DNA from: Erysipelotrichaceae bacterium
GTDB taxonomy: Bacteria > Bacillota_I > Bacilli_A > Erysipelotrichales > Coprobacillaceae
DNA: 64,000 bases
Assembly (NCBI GenBank): GCA_018365815.1
Contig: JAGZJH010000004.1
Coordinates: 1-64,000 of the forward strand
Direction: 5' to 3'
Part shown: positions 1 to 10,006 of the stretch, in pieces
Numbering within the stretch: position 1 is the first letter of the stretch
Layout: each line of letters begins with the position of its first letter
The notes under the pieces: generated by a model
Database searches by the model: none
What the model saw: the letters and a program-made list of their open reading frames with translations, nothing else
Told to the model about the DNA's origin: nothing
Translations under genes and position numbers: made by a program

Positions 1-60
1 TCATATACCCCTTTTATATTTTTGATTTAAGCTTATGACATTGTATCATATACTAGCTAG

Positions 61-597
61 TTCTTCCATTTAACTGGTACAGTTTTTATTCTAGCATCAG
101 ATATTAAAGCGCGTGGTGTTGAAGATATCTTCTTTATCTCAATGGATGGCGTCTCAGGCTTAGAAGCTGGTGCTAAAGCTATATTCCCAAATGTAGTAGT
201 ACAAAGATGTATTGTGCACTTAATTCGCAATAGTATTAAATATATTCCATCAAAAGACTTTAAAAGATACACTCAATCATTAAAGAAAGTATATGGAGCT
301 CCTAACTTAAAAGCTGCAAACGTCGCTTTTGATTCTTTTAAAAATGAATGGAGCACATATCCTGGTGCTGTTGATGTATGGGTACGCAACTTCACTCATA
401 TTGAACAATTATATGATTATGGTAGCGATGTTAGAAAAGTAATGTATACTACAAATGCAATTGAATCTATAAATTCTTCATTTAGAAAAGTTACTAAAAA
501 AGGTGCTTTCCCCATTCAAGAATCACATATCAAATTGTACGGTTTTTTTGCTTATCTAAATAAAAAATTAATTAACGAAATAACAGTCGGAAAATGA
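61..597 (+). pseudogene. IS256-family transposase remnant
   Basis: This is an internal-to-C-terminal piece of a mutator-type (IS256 family) DDE transposase. An open frame runs from just after a stop at 58-60 to 597. Visible family signatures are LKARGVEDIFF-like text near the start, D-G-V-S-G-L, the QRCIVHLIRN block, and YTTNAIESINSSFRK. The N-terminal third with the first catalytic Asp is missing, and the sequence loses family similarity after the AFP motif near 515, so it cannot be functional. The tail overlaps the 3' end of the convergent phosphodiesterase gene by 46 bp. No inverted repeats could be assigned. The family call is firm; the exact boundaries are not. Confidence 0.8.
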
Positions 598-2327
598 TTT
601 GAAGAATAAATAAGTTCATGAGCCAATTGAGGTTCATCACTGATAATTCCATCAACCCCTAAGTCAATCATCTTGACAATATCATTTTGTGTATTCACTG
701 TCCATGCATATATTTCTTTATGATATTCATGGGCTTTTGCTACTACATTTTCACTAATATAACCCATTTGAATACTAAAACAATCCACATCATTCATTTT
801 ATAAAACTCGCCTAAAGCAACGGTTAAAACATAACCTGTTTTTAAATCAGGATTTAAAGATTTAATCGTTTGAAGTATTTTGTAATTCATTGAAGTAATG
901 ACACACGATTCTTCCATACGATATAATTTTAATATATCTACTAATTGTCGCTCTAATTCCTTTTCATGTCCCGTTGGCTTTATTTCAATATTAAGTTTGA
1001 TTTTTCCTTTAGCCATTCTTAATACTTCCTCTAAACGCATCACTCTTTCATCACTAAATTTAGGATCAAAATGACTACCAATATCATACTCCAACAATTC
1101 TTCATAAGTACATTCATAAACAAATTTATCAATTCCGGTAACTCTTTTTAAATTTGAATCATGCATCACGACCAGTTCACCATCTTTAGTTTGCTGAATA
1201 TCAAGTTCAATGTAATCACTATGTTGTTCTATGGCTAATTCAAATGCTGCTTTTGTATTTTCAGGGGCTTCATTAGAACTCCCACGATGTGCCATCACTT
1301 CGATATTATTTGATTTTTGAAAACTTCGATCTAAATCATTGATTAAATTTTCTACAGTATAAGCAATGGCTAAAGTCATTAAAAACATGATTAAAATGTT
1401 AATTAAAGGTCTAGCAAAACGTGATTTTTTTATTTTTATTTCTTTCAATAATTCTAAATAATACCCACGATAAAATTGGTAAGAAATAAGTGATAATAAA
1501 AGTGGGACTTGTAAGGAAATATAAATTAACATATATATACGAATAAATCCACGTATACTAATTAAAAGATAGGTCAACACTTGAGTATATGAATCTAAAA
1601 ACTGAACTAACACCCAACTTCCTAAAATAATCATCAATAAAATTGTTATAAAGATAATTGTAATTAATGCTTCTAAACTCACTATTTGAAAAAAAGTTTT
1701 AATCTTTTTTCCTTTCATTTTAAACATACTACGTTTAATCGCTTCTTTAAAAGGCACATTATCAATCACAAAATAATGAATAATATAAATAAAAGGAAGC
1801 ATTAAAATTAAATTCACTACCATTAAAATCAACAAACTATACACTAAAATATGATAATTTAAGTCCTGAACTAAAAATCTAGGAGCAGAAATTAAAAAAT
1901 AAACCAATGCGCCAAAACTTAATTGTACAATTGGGATATAAAAGATTAAAATGAGTAAATAACCGATGTTTTTAATATAAAATAATCTTCTAAAATCTCT
2001 CAAAACATTTTTAAATATTTTATATAATTTCATTTCATTATGAATATTAAAACACTCTACAATTCCAAATACCTCAAACATTGAAAAGAAGATGTAAATC
2101 AGTATTAATAAAATTGCTAATAAAATTAAATAAGGTGAACTCATAAAGGTTTTAAAAGTATCGTTTGTAATATAACTGATATCCATTAAATTTAAAGTCG
2201 CATTAAATATTTTTAATCCAAGTGGGAGCATGACTAATGTCATTAGTAATTTATGAATTAATTCAAAAATAATGAACGAAGAAAAATGAATACGTAAAAC
2301 ACGATAAAAGTTTTTTAAAGTTTGCAT
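552..2327 (-). CDS. Membrane-anchored glycerophosphodiester phosphodiesterase
   Basis: It hydrolyses glycerophosphodiesters to glycerol-3-phosphate and an alcohol, in phospholipid or teichoic acid turnover at the membrane. The first ~330 residues are a multi-helix membrane domain of the kind fused to GDPD enzymes in Bacillota. The catalytic GDPD domain follows, with MAHRG (His about residue 347), the ENT motif, ELD and MHDSNLKRVTG, so metal and acid/base residues are present. The ATG at 2327 is chosen because AAGGAG lies 8 nt upstream; a GTG three codons earlier would sit on the ribosome site. The last ~15 codons overlap the IS256 remnant, so the natural C-terminus was probably replaced. It is divergent from the HAD phosphatase gene. 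Confidence 0.88.
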   Translation of the reverse strand: MQTLKNFYRVLRIHFSSFIIFELIHKLLMTLVMLPLGLKIFNATLNLMDISYITNDTFKTFMSSPYLILLAILLILIYIFFSMFEVFGIVECFNIHNEMKLYKIFKNVLRDFRRLFYIKNIGYLLILIFYIPIVQLSFGALVYFLISAPRFLVQDLNYHILVYSLLILMVVNLILMLPFIYIIHYFVIDNVPFKEAIKRSMFKMKGKKIKTFFQIVSLEALITIIFITILLMIILGSWVLVQFLDSYTQVLTYLLISIRGFIRIYMLIYISLQVPLLLSLISYQFYRGYYLELLKEIKIKKSRFARPLINILIMFLMTLAIAYTVENLINDLDRSFQKSNNIEVMAHRGSSNEAPENTKAAFELAIEQHSDYIELDIQQTKDGELVVMHDSNLKRVTGIDKFVYECTYEELLEYDIGSHFDPKFSDERVMRLEEVLRMAKGKIKLNIEIKPTGHEKELERQLVDILKLYRMEESCVITSMNYKILQTIKSLNPDLKTGYVLTVALGEFYKMNDVDCFSIQMGYISENVVAKAHEYHKEIYAWTVNTQNDIVKMIDLGVDGIISDEPQLAHELIYSSNHFPTVISLINFLFR

Positions 2328-2361
2328 CTTTCTCACTCCTTATTCTATATTGTGCCTTTTT

Positions 2362-2389
2362 TTTACAAATATTTCAACAAATTTATAAT
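2362..2389 (+). promoter_or_regulatory. Candidate sigma-A promoter for the HAD phosphatase
   Basis: TTTACA and TATAAT are separated by 16 bp and lie about 60 bp upstream of the ATG at 2448. This is a visual match only. Confidence 0.4.
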
Positions 2390-2447
2390 TTACAGTTATC
2401 AAAGTATTAAAAATATTGTATTATTATCTCAAATGGGAGGTATTGTT

Positions 2448-3269
2448 ATGTATAAAATAATTTTTACTGATTTAGATGAAACGTTACTTGACCAACATCA
2501 TGTCCCTCAAGTTAATCTTGAAGCAATTAAAAAAGCTAAAGAATTAGGGATTAAAATTGTCCCTTGTACCGGTCGTGGGTATGATATGACCATTGATGTT
2601 TTAAAAGAATTAGAACAATATGATTTAGAAAATGAATATATTATAGGTTATAACGGTGGATTGATTGTGGAATGTAAAAACGCTAAAGAATTATATTTTA
2701 ACGGCCTTGATTTTGAAACTACACGTACTATTTTTAATTATGGAATAGATAAAGATGTGTGTATTTTAATATTCACTGCTGAACAGTGTTTTATTTTTAA
2801 TCCTAGTGAAAGTGAAGTGGCACGTAAAACACAACAAAAATCTAATTTTAAAATTATTGATTCAAAGTCAATGGATTTTATGAAAGATATGCGTATCGCT
2901 AAAATTAATTATCAAAATACTAATAAAGCTTATCTTGAAGAATTATTAAAAGAACTAAAGCCGTTAATTGAAGATAAGGTTTCTATTAGTTTTTCTTCCG
3001 GACGTTATATGGAATTTAATAAAGCGGGTGTCAATAAAGGACAAGGATTAAAATGGTTAGCTGAACATTTAAATATTCCAATTGAGCAAACGATTGCAAT
3101 TGGTGATAATTACAACGATGAAGCAATGCTTAAAGTAGCAGGTTTAAGTGTTGCAGTTCAAAGTGCTGATCCTTATATTCAATCTTTATGTGATTATGTG
3201 ACTCAAAGAGATTATCCAGAGGGTAGTGTTGCTGAGGTAATAGAAGAATTTATTTTAAAACACCAATAA
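2448..3269 (+). CDS. Cof-type HAD hydrolase (sugar/nucleotide phosphatase)
   Basis: This is a 273-residue haloacid dehalogenase phosphatase of the Cof/YidA group, cytosolic, probably acting on small phosphorylated metabolites such as flavin, sugar or nucleotide phosphates. The nucleophile motif is FTDLDETLLD near residue 6-15, and the metal-binding motif GDNYNDEAML lies near residue 222; between them is the C2-type cap. GGGAGG stands 7 nt before the ATG at 2448; the open frame extends further upstream without any family similarity or ribosome site, so the longer version is rejected. The gene is isolated between a divergent phosphodiesterase and an IS element. Its substrate cannot be read from sequence. 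Confidence 0.88.
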   Translation: MYKIIFTDLDETLLDQHHVPQVNLEAIKKAKELGIKIVPCTGRGYDMTIDVLKELEQYDLENEYIIGYNGGLIVECKNAKELYFNGLDFETTRTIFNYGIDKDVCILIFTAEQCFIFNPSESEVARKTQQKSNFKIIDSKSMDFMKDMRIAKINYQNTNKAYLEELLKELKPLIEDKVSISFSSGRYMEFNKAGVNKGQGLKWLAEHLNIPIEQTIAIGDNYNDEAMLKVAGLSVAVQSADPYIQSLCDYVTQRDYPEGSVAEVIEEFILKHQ

Positions 3270-3366
3270 TGAAAATTAATATGACAAAAGGCTCACCATT
3301 TTGAACTGAACCCCAAAAGTGATATGTACCCTCTTTACTGGACAAACCAGTAAGGAGGGTTTTTAT

Positions 3367-3927
3367 ATGAAATAAGATTATGTATTTAAGTTGAATTGTG
3401 TTGAACTATATAAAAATGGTCGATGGCATGAAACACCAGAAGGAATTGGACAGAAAAACTTTAGAAAAAGAATTACTACATGGGCCAAAATCGCTGACTT
3501 ACACGGAATAGATGCTTTAAACCATCCTACCACTTGTACTGAGTATACTGCGGAAGAAAGATACGCTTTAGTTGCCAGAGTTCTAGCTGGAGAATCTCAA
3601 AAAAGTGTTGCAATAAGTGCTAATATTAATGATAGTCAATTGTCAAACTGGGTAAAACGATATAAAATATATGGATATAATGGTCTCGATTTAAAGAAGG
3701 GACGACACAGTAAGGAGCAGCCTATGAAAAAATTTATAATATCAAGTGAACTGACTCCTCATGAGAAAGAAGAACTAATACGTTTAAGAGCAGAAATTGA
3801 ATATTTTAAAACAGAAAATTAAGCAATAAAAAAATCAATCGCCTTGAGACGAGAAAAAGAGGTTGCGCAACTCAAGGCGAAAAAGCAGCAATCGTTAAAG
3901 AACTTCGTGAAAAAGGATATCGATTAA
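3367..3927 (+). pseudogene. IS150-type OrfA (helix-turn-helix part), broken
   Basis: OrfA of IS3 elements binds the terminal repeats. AAGGAGG at 3352-3358 precedes an ATG at 3367, but the third codon is TAA (3373-3375). After that the frame continues with a typical OrfA, including the helix-turn-helix segment around SQKSVAISANINDSQLSNWV, until a second stop, TAA, at 3820-3822. Similarity then carries on in the same frame to a natural stop at 3925-3927. An A7 run at 3828-3834 is in the right place and phase for the -1 frameshift that makes the OrfAB transposase. An open stretch beginning at 3391 has no start signal of its own. Confidence 0.8.
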
Positions 3928-4730
3928 AGCATCTTCTAAAGGCAATAGGAATCGCTAAATCGACATATTACTTTGAAATTAGCAAAGGCGATGTTGTAGC
4001 TAATCGAAATAATGAGATGATGAAACTGATAAAAGAAATCTTTAATCAAAATAAGGGACGCTATGGAGTTCATCGAGTTCATAGAGAACTTCTAAATCGC
4101 GGTTATCTGGTAAATCATAAGAGAGTGCAATGATTTATGCATAATATGGGATTATTCGGTAAACGTCCTAAAGAGAGATACCATTCTTATAAAGGGAATG
4201 TAGCAGATAATATTATTAATAGAAATTTTAATGCGAGTAGACCATTACCAAAATGGACTACTAATGTATCTCAATTCAATTTTTCTTGGGGTAAATGTTA
4301 TATTTCTCCAATATTAGATATGTTTACAAATGAGATTATTTCCTATGATTTATCACTGCATCCTAATCTTAAACAAATTACAAATATGCTAACTCAGGCA
4401 TATGAAAAGTTTCCCATACTTGAAGGATTGATTATGCATTTAGATCAGGGATGGCAATATCAACATACTCATTATATCAATTCATTAAAAGAACACGGTA
4501 TAATACAATCAATGTCAAGAAAAGGAAATTGTTATGATAATTCGGTAATGGAAACTTTCTTTGGTCGATTAAAAAAAGAAGTCTATTACGGGTATGAAAA
4601 TGAATACAATTCATTTGAAGAGTTTTCTACTGCAATAAAAGAATATATAGATTATTATAATAATAAAAGAATACGGAAAAAAACAAAATGGATGCCACCT
4701 GTTTTGTACAGTTTAGCATCCATGACATAG
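3834..4730 (+). pseudogene. IS150-type OrfB (DDE transposase), broken
   Basis: OrfB carries the rve integrase core. The frame lies -1 relative to OrfA from 3834 and reads through KELREKGYRLKHLL, STYYFEIS and RYGVHRVHREL up to an in-frame TGA at 4131-4133, where the family normally has Arg (VNHKRVQRLM). A CGA-to-TGA change would explain it. Downstream the catalytic region is intact in length, with MHLDQGWQYQ and METFFGRLKKE holding the second Asp and the Glu, but the first Asp of the DDE triad is Asn (WTTNVSQF rather than WTTDVTEF). This is both a truncated and an active-site mutant. Confidence 0.82.
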
Positions 4731-4792
4731 TTTTTTAAAACTAAATTTTAAAGTGTCCAGAAAACTGGGTACACATCAAATTTGTGTCCAAA

Positions 4793-6157
4793 TTATGGGG
4801 TGTACTTCATTTTACCTTCTTTATTTTTAGCATATACTCTTACTTCATATCCTGTGACATTAACTTCTTCATCCCATTTAACATTTAATTCTTTACCTTT
4901 ACCGCTAACTTGAATGTTTTGAGCAATATTTAATTCCGGTTCAGGAATACGATTTTCCATATCATTTAAAAATTCAACTTTCGCAATTTCTGTTAAATCA
5001 GTTGAAGTCGCAGAAGCCGTTACGACAATCGTTACTTTTTTAATTGTAACTTGTTCACCTAAGTTAACCTCAATCGTTCCATCTGCTTTACGGATTGCAC
5101 TATGTCCGCTTCTTGCTTTAGAAACTTGTGTAATTGGGATAGATAGAATCTTATTGTCTGCTGTTTCCACTTCAATACTTCCATTTGTCGGCCCTGTATC
5201 TTGTGGTGCTTTAATAATCATTCCCTCAATTTTTGTTTCCGTGTTTTTAAAATCCATTTCAATTTTAATTGGATTTTCTTCAGAAATATTTCCCTCTTTA
5301 ACCGATTTTAATGAAATCGGTTCTTCTTTTTCTTCCATAATTGTGTCAAGTGGACGTTCCCCTTGAACAACTGCGTTTTGTGTGTTATCCAAAACAGTGA
5401 CTTGATTTGGTGAAAGTGATTGTGTCACTACCCTCTTTACGTCCTCATTAATATTATAGTTATAAGCCATAATTGACATATCTACAATATCAATAAGTCC
5501 ATCTTGGTTTAAATCATAATTTGTTTCAAAATCGGTATTTATTTCTTTAGATTGTCCCATATGACTTTTTAAACGATCAACATCATTTTCATTAATTGAT
5601 CCATCATTATTTAAATCACTGATTGCTAAAATACCATACGTTTTATCACCGTTATTTTGATTCATTACATAAGAATCACTTAAATATACAGTATGTAAAT
5701 CTCCCTCTTCAATGACTATCTCTTGTTTAAATTTACGATAGTAATGATCAGTTTCGATGTTTAATACATATTGTCCACTTGCGACATTTTGAGCAGTAAA
5801 AGTGACTTCATTTTCATTAATCGAAGACATAATTAAATGTGTATGACTATCAGCTTCTTTTACATTTTTATCACTGCTATTTTCTAAATAAATATGAAAA
5901 GATTTGTAAATATCTTCATCAATTTTTCCATCTTTAGTTATTGGAAAAGATAATGATATTTTCACCATAAAATTAATCAATTGATCGTCATTTTCATTAT
6001 TTTCTTCTGTTTTATTTTCGCTAACATTTTTTAGCGTCAAAATCTCACTTGCTTTTGCTGTTTGAATCTCACTTGGCAAGGCATGAGTTAAAATTGGAAA
6101 CCCTTGTTGTATAACCATTGCTACAATAAGTATCAACGTTAAAAATCGCTTTTTCAA
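4793..6157 (-). CDS. Secreted dockerin-containing surface protein, C-terminally truncated by IS
   Basis: Residues 1 to ~28 form a signal peptide (KKR start, hydrophobic core, ALP cleavage region). Residues 181-233 are a dockerin: two calcium-loop repeats, DLNNDGSINENDVDRL and DLNQDGLIDIVDMSIM. A beta-rich region at ~315-410 resembles a discoidin-like carbohydrate-binding fold, and a fibronectin type III domain begins at ~412 but stops after about 40 residues. The stop codon and last residues lie in the IS right end, so the protein was cut; nothing resembling the missing part lies beyond the IS. The start is TTG at 6157 after GGAGTGGTG. It was probably part of a large extracellular glycan-active or adhesive protein; no catalytic domain remains. 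Confidence 0.75.
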   Translation of the reverse strand: MKKRFLTLILIVAMVIQQGFPILTHALPSEIQTAKASEILTLKNVSENKTEENNENDDQLINFMVKISLSFPITKDGKIDEDIYKSFHIYLENSSDKNVKEADSHTHLIMSSINENEVTFTAQNVASGQYVLNIETDHYYRKFKQEIVIEEGDLHTVYLSDSYVMNQNNGDKTYGILAISDLNNDGSINENDVDRLKSHMGQSKEINTDFETNYDLNQDGLIDIVDMSIMAYNYNINEDVKRVVTQSLSPNQVTVLDNTQNAVVQGERPLDTIMEEKEEPISLKSVKEGNISEENPIKIEMDFKNTETKIEGMIIKAPQDTGPTNGSIEVETADNKILSIPITQVSKARSGHSAIRKADGTIEVNLGEQVTIKKVTIVVTASATSTDLTEIAKVEFLNDMENRIPEPELNIAQNIQVSGKGKELNVKWDEEVNVTGYEVRVYAKNKEGKMKYTP

Positions 6158-6505
6158 TTCACCACTCCACTTTCTATATTAAATTTATTGGCTTTCCCCC
6201 TCCAAGTTATACGGGATGTTTTACCTTATTGTATGGTAAAAATGATTACTATTTGCAAGTTAAAAAAACAATTTTTTCACATATTTTCCCAATTAATTGA
6301 CATATTTTTAAAAATGCTAAATTTTAATGATTTTGTTGATATTTTCAGATAATTATGCAATTTCAATATGTTTATTAACACTACTTTTTATAAAATAAAT
6401 CATTCGAGTTAAACTTGTATATTAGACCCAATTTATTTAAATGAAGGTTATATATTTCTAAACGAAAAAGACATCTCGTTAATTGAAATGTCTTCTCTAA
6501 ATAAT
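6158..6505. other. Intergenic region between dockerin gene and valS
   Basis: It is very AT-rich and has no open frame of note. It contains the valS terminator at its upper end, and a 17-bp sequence at 6397-6413 that recurs exactly upstream of spoIIGA. A promoter for the dockerin gene is expected here, but none stands out. Confidence 0.6.
6464..6493 (-). terminator. Intrinsic terminator after valS
   Basis: Arms 6469-6477 and 6485-6493 pair with one mismatch (AGACATcTC with GAaATGTCT) around a 7-nt loop. On the minus strand this is followed by a run of T. Confidence 0.7.
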
Positions 6506-9127
6506 TTACATTTGTTCTAATCTTGTTTTGACAACATCATATTTTGCTTGATAATCTTCTAATTTACGTTTTTCATCATCAATTTTACTTTGTGGTGCTT
6601 TTGCGACGAAGTTAGGATTTGATAACATACCATTACAACGTTTAATTTCACCTTCTAATTTTTTTAGTTCCTGTTTTAATTTTTGTTTTTCGCCTTCTGT
6701 ATCAATTAAACCTACTAATGAAACTTGAATCATGTTTCCACCTTTAATTGTACTTGTGGCTACATCTTTTGAAGCTACTGTTGTAATTTGTCCATCACAA
6801 ATAGAATTACATAATTTTAATATAAACGGACTATATACTTCTAAACGTTTAACTAAAGCATCATTCGCTAAAACTGAATAATGAATTTCATTAGCATTTT
6901 TGATCGTATATTTTGCTCTGATTTCACGAATTGCTTTGACGATTTCAATTAAATATGCCACATCTTCTTCAATATTTTCATCATTCACCGCTTCGTTAAC
7001 TACCGGCCATGATTCTATACAAATAGATTCTTTTTCATGTGGAATGGATTGGTAAATTTCTTCAGTGACAAATGGCATAAATGGATGAAGTAATTTCACA
7101 ATGGCATTTAAAACATAAACTAATGTATGTATAGTTGCATCTTGAGCTTGCTTATCTTCACTATTTAATGTCACTTTCGCAAGTTCGATATACCATGAAC
7201 AAAAATCGTCCCAAATAAAATTATACAATTCAGTTCCAACATTAACAAATTCGTATTTATCCATTTGTTCATCAACTATTTTAATGACAGAGTTTAAACG
7301 ATTTAAAATCCATTGATCACAAATATTTAAATGTTCTAAATTTAAAGCACTATATTCTAAATCTTCTGGTGTATTCATTAAAACAAAACGTGCGGCATTC
7401 CAAATTTTGTTAATAAAATTCCATGTTGATTCCAATTTTTCAGGAATATATCTTAAATCCATTCCGGGAGCTGAATTGGTTGTCAAGAAAAATCTTAAAC
7501 TATCTGCTCCATATTTATCAATGACTTCCATTGGATCTACACCATTTCCAAGTGATTTTGACATCTTTCTTCCTTGCTCATCACGAATTAAACCGTGAAT
7601 TAATACATCTTTAAATGGACGTTGCTTAGTAAATTCTAATGATTGGAAAATCATACGACTTACCCAGAAGAAAATAATATCATATCCTGTTACTAATACA
7701 TCATTAGGGAAATAACGCTTAAATAACTCATTATTTTCATTAGGCCAACCTAATGTACTAAATGGCCATAATGCACTTGAAAACCATGTATCTAATACAT
7801 CTTCATCCTGAGTGTAGTTTTCAATATCTTTGGGTGCTTCCATACCTACATAAACTTCGCCAGTTTCTTTATGATACCATGCCGGAACTTGATGACCCCA
7901 CCATAATTGTCTTGAAATACACCAATCTTCAATATTAGACATCCATTGATTTAATGTCTTTTCAAAACGTTCTGGTACAAAGTTAACTTTTTGATCAGTT
8001 TGTTGATTAGCAAGTAATTGCTTAGCTAATGGTTCCATTTTAACAAACCATTGTTTTGATAAGTATGGTTCAACAATTGCATCACTTCTTTCCGAGTGTC
8101 CAACTTGGTGAATATGTTTTTCAATATGATCCACAACCCCAGCTTTTTTAAAATCTTCAATTAACGCTTTTCGACATTCAAAACGGTCCATTCCTTCATA
8201 TTTATGGGCGAGTGCATTCATTGTTCCATCGGGATTCATACAAATTGGCATTTCCATATGATATTTTTTTCCTAATAAAAAGTCATTTGGATCATGTGCT
8301 GGTGTGCATTTCATCACTGCTGTTCCAAAGTCCATATCAATATAATCATCAGCCATAATTGGTAATGGTTGGTTATTAGCTGGATTAATGGCAAATTTTC
8401 CAACTAAATGCGTATATCTTGTATCATCCGGGTGAACAAAAATTGCGGTATCAGCAAACATCGTTTCTGGACGAGTAGTGGCAATCACTAATGTTTCATC
8501 ACTATCTACTACTTTATATTTAAAATAATGCATTGCCCCTTCAATTTCCTTATGAATAACTTCAATATTTGATAAAGCTGTGCGTTGAACTGGATCCCAG
8601 TTAATAATTCTTTCACCTTGGTAAATTAAACCTTTTTCATATAATGTTACAAATACTTTTCTAACTGCTTGGCTTAATCCTTCATCTAAAGTAAAACGTT
8701 CTTTACTATAATCTAAAGATAATCCTAATTTAGCCCATTGTTCACGAATAATTGAAGCATATTCTTCTTTCCATGCCCAAGCTTGTTCTAAAAACTTTTC
8801 ACGTCCAATATCATAACGTGAAATCCCTTGTTCTCTTAAACGTGCATCAACTTTTGCTTGTGTCGCAATTCCGGCATGATCCATACCTGGAAGCCATAAA
8901 GCATCATAACCTTGCATTCTTTTATAACGGATAATCATATCTTGTAAAGTAGTATCCCAAGCATGTCCTAAATGAAGTTTTCCAGTTACATTTGGAGGTG
9001 GAATTACAATGGCGTAAGGTTTTTTAGTTAAATCCCCTGCTTCAAAATATTTTTTATCAAGCCATGAAGCGTATTTACCATTTTCTACTTTTAAATGATC
9101 ATACTTTGGTGCTAATTCTTTTTTCAT
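6506..9127 (-). CDS. valS: Valyl-tRNA synthetase
   Basis: This class I synthetase charges tRNA-Val and edits mischarged threonine. The 873 residues match full length. The HIGH-type motif HLGH is at residues 52-55 after PPPNVTG, the KMSKS loop is near residue 521 ([10 protein letters not shown]), the CP1 editing domain lies between, and a C-terminal coiled coil (~805-873) typical of ValRS ends the protein. The start is ATG 9127, directly after the stop of the membrane-protein gene upstream (3-bp gap), so the two share a transcript. That transcript begins with a valine-type T-box leader, so synthesis should rise when uncharged tRNA-Val accumulates. Confidence 0.97.
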   Translation of the reverse strand: MKKELAPKYDHLKVENGKYASWLDKKYFEAGDLTKKPYAIVIPPPNVTGKLHLGHAWDTTLQDMIIRYKRMQGYDALWLPGMDHAGIATQAKVDARLREQGISRYDIGREKFLEQAWAWKEEYASIIREQWAKLGLSLDYSKERFTLDEGLSQAVRKVFVTLYEKGLIYQGERIINWDPVQRTALSNIEVIHKEIEGAMHYFKYKVVDSDETLVIATTRPETMFADTAIFVHPDDTRYTHLVGKFAINPANNQPLPIMADDYIDMDFGTAVMKCTPAHDPNDFLLGKKYHMEMPICMNPDGTMNALAHKYEGMDRFECRKALIEDFKKAGVVDHIEKHIHQVGHSERSDAIVEPYLSKQWFVKMEPLAKQLLANQQTDQKVNFVPERFEKTLNQWMSNIEDWCISRQLWWGHQVPAWYHKETGEVYVGMEAPKDIENYTQDEDVLDTWFSSALWPFSTLGWPNENNELFKRYFPNDVLVTGYDIIFFWVSRMIFQSLEFTKQRPFKDVLIHGLIRDEQGRKMSKSLGNGVDPMEVIDKYGADSLRFFLTTNSAPGMDLRYIPEKLESTWNFINKIWNAARFVLMNTPEDLEYSALNLEHLNICDQWILNRLNSVIKIVDEQMDKYEFVNVGTELYNFIWDDFCSWYIELAKVTLNSEDKQAQDATIHTLVYVLNAIVKLLHPFMPFVTEEIYQSIPHEKESICIESWPVVNEAVNDENIEEDVAYLIEIVKAIREIRAKYTIKNANEIHYSVLANDALVKRLEVYSPFILKLCNSICDGQITTVASKDVATSTIKGGNMIQVSLVGLIDTEGEKQKLKQELKKLEGEIKRCNGMLSNPNFVAKAPQSKIDDEKRKLEDYQAKYDVVKTRLEQM

Positions 9128-9129
9128 GT

Positions 9130-9759
9130 TTAATCCTCCTCATCAATAAAATCTTCTACATTTTCCTTAATAAAATTCGCTAAAGCTGAAATATAAACGA
9201 TGTTATTAAAAATTGCTTTAAGTTCTTTTGAATAATCATCGAAATTTTTTTCAGTTCCATAATTTTCAACATCTTCTTCTAACTCATCAATGACTTCTTC
9301 AACATCTTTGTTGTATTCTTCTTGAATTTTAACATACAATTGATAAGCTTCTTCATAAATTGATTTGGCTTCTTCTATTTTTAATGTTTCAAAAATAGAA
9401 GGCATTTCTCCTACCAATTCACTCGCTCTAACAAAAAAATCATTAATAGAGACTCGAGGTGTTGAAACAGCTAATTCTAATTGATATAAAGCATAAACTA
9501 ACCTTTCAGAAGGGTTAAATGCTTCTAACGCTTCTTCATATGAACCATTTGACTTTTCTTGTAAATGAAAGCAAACCGCTTCAATAGTTTTAGAATTATC
9601 ATAAGATAATAAATTATCTTTTGTAAGTATTTCATATTCTTCTAATTTTCGCTGATGTCTTTCAAGTTCAGCTTGTTTTTGTTTTTTACCATTCATCATT
9701 GACATAATAAATGATGCGATAAAAAATGCTAGTGCTAATTGCAATAGAAATGTTAACAT
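9130..9759 (-). CDS. Membrane-anchored helical protein cotranscribed with valS
   Basis: The function is unknown. The 209-residue protein has one N-terminal transmembrane helix (residues ~1-18) followed by a charged, largely helical cytoplasmic part. The segment around residues 60-140 ([15 protein letters not shown]...[13 protein letters not shown]) faintly recalls DMP19/DUF4375-type domains, a tentative match by eye. The C-terminus is strongly acidic. The start at 9759 follows AAGGAGAGG; an upstream extension would run into the T-box leader and is rejected. It is the first gene after the valine T-box, so an uncharacterised protein is placed under amino-acid-starvation control together with valS. 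Confidence 0.8.
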   Translation of the reverse strand: MLTFLLQLALAFFIASFIMSMMNGKKQKQAELERHQRKLEEYEILTKDNLLSYDNSKTIEAVCFHLQEKSNGSYEEALEAFNPSERLVYALYQLELAVSTPRVSINDFFVRASELVGEMPSIFETLKIEEAKSIYEEAYQLYVKIQEEYNKDVEEVIDELEEDVENYGTEKNFDDYSKELKAIFNNIVYISALANFIKENVEDFIDEED

Positions 9760-9784
9760 ACTTATCCTCTCCTTTTTTTGAAAT

Positions 9785-10003
9785 AAAAAAATCGTCCTAT
9801 AAGGACGACTATCATCGTGGTACCACCTTAATTTACATATTGATATATGCCTCAATGCCTTAACGCAGCACTACGTATTTAACTACTATCAGTTCATTAA
9901 ACAAGCTCCTAGGCTACCTTCAATTATCTTTTAGATCTTTTTACACCACCCAAAGACTCTCTTAACTAAAATAATAATTTACTCTTCCTATTCATCACTT
10001 TAT
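9785..10003 (-). promoter_or_regulatory. T-box leader, valine specificity
   Basis: On the minus strand the leader shows, in order: a stem I region with AGTA and GAA loop-E elements, a candidate specifier GTA (Val) at 9915-9917 just before the basal stem arm CCTA, the antiterminator T-box AAGGTGGTACCACG at ~9815-9828, and a terminator hairpin (GTCGTCCTTATAGGACGA with T run) at ~9785-9811. Uncharged tRNA-Val pairing would favour antitermination and expression of the downstream membrane protein and valS. Specificity is assigned from both the codon position and the gene controlled. Confidence 0.93.
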
Positions 10004-10006
10004 AAA

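Larger units (their letters stand above)
3305..4800 (+). mobile_element. Inactivated IS3-family (IS150-type) insertion sequence
   Basis: The element contains the usual two overlapping transposase frames. An imperfect inverted repeat pair is visible at 3321-3344 and 4754-4777: both read GATxTGTACCC...CTGGACA inward. Outside these, ACCCC-containing text at about 3305-3320 and 4778-4800 resembles a second, longer terminal repeat with a gap on the left, so the exact ends are uncertain. The right end runs into the coding frame of the dockerin protein and supplies its last codons. Both transposase frames carry nonsense mutations, so the copy cannot move by itself. Confidence 0.8.

Noticed and set aside
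3373..4133. Possible stop-codon reassignment (TGA read as Trp) suggested by in-frame stops
   Set aside because: Internal stops of all three kinds occur only in remnants. Intact genes end normally with TAA, TAG and TGA.
3834..4730. Programmed frameshift as sign of an active IS
   Set aside because: The A7 slippery run is present, but nonsense codons and the lost catalytic Asp make activity impossible.
9917..9919. Glycine specifier GGT in the first T-box
   Set aside because: The position is off by two bases compared with the isoleucine leader, and the controlled gene is valS.
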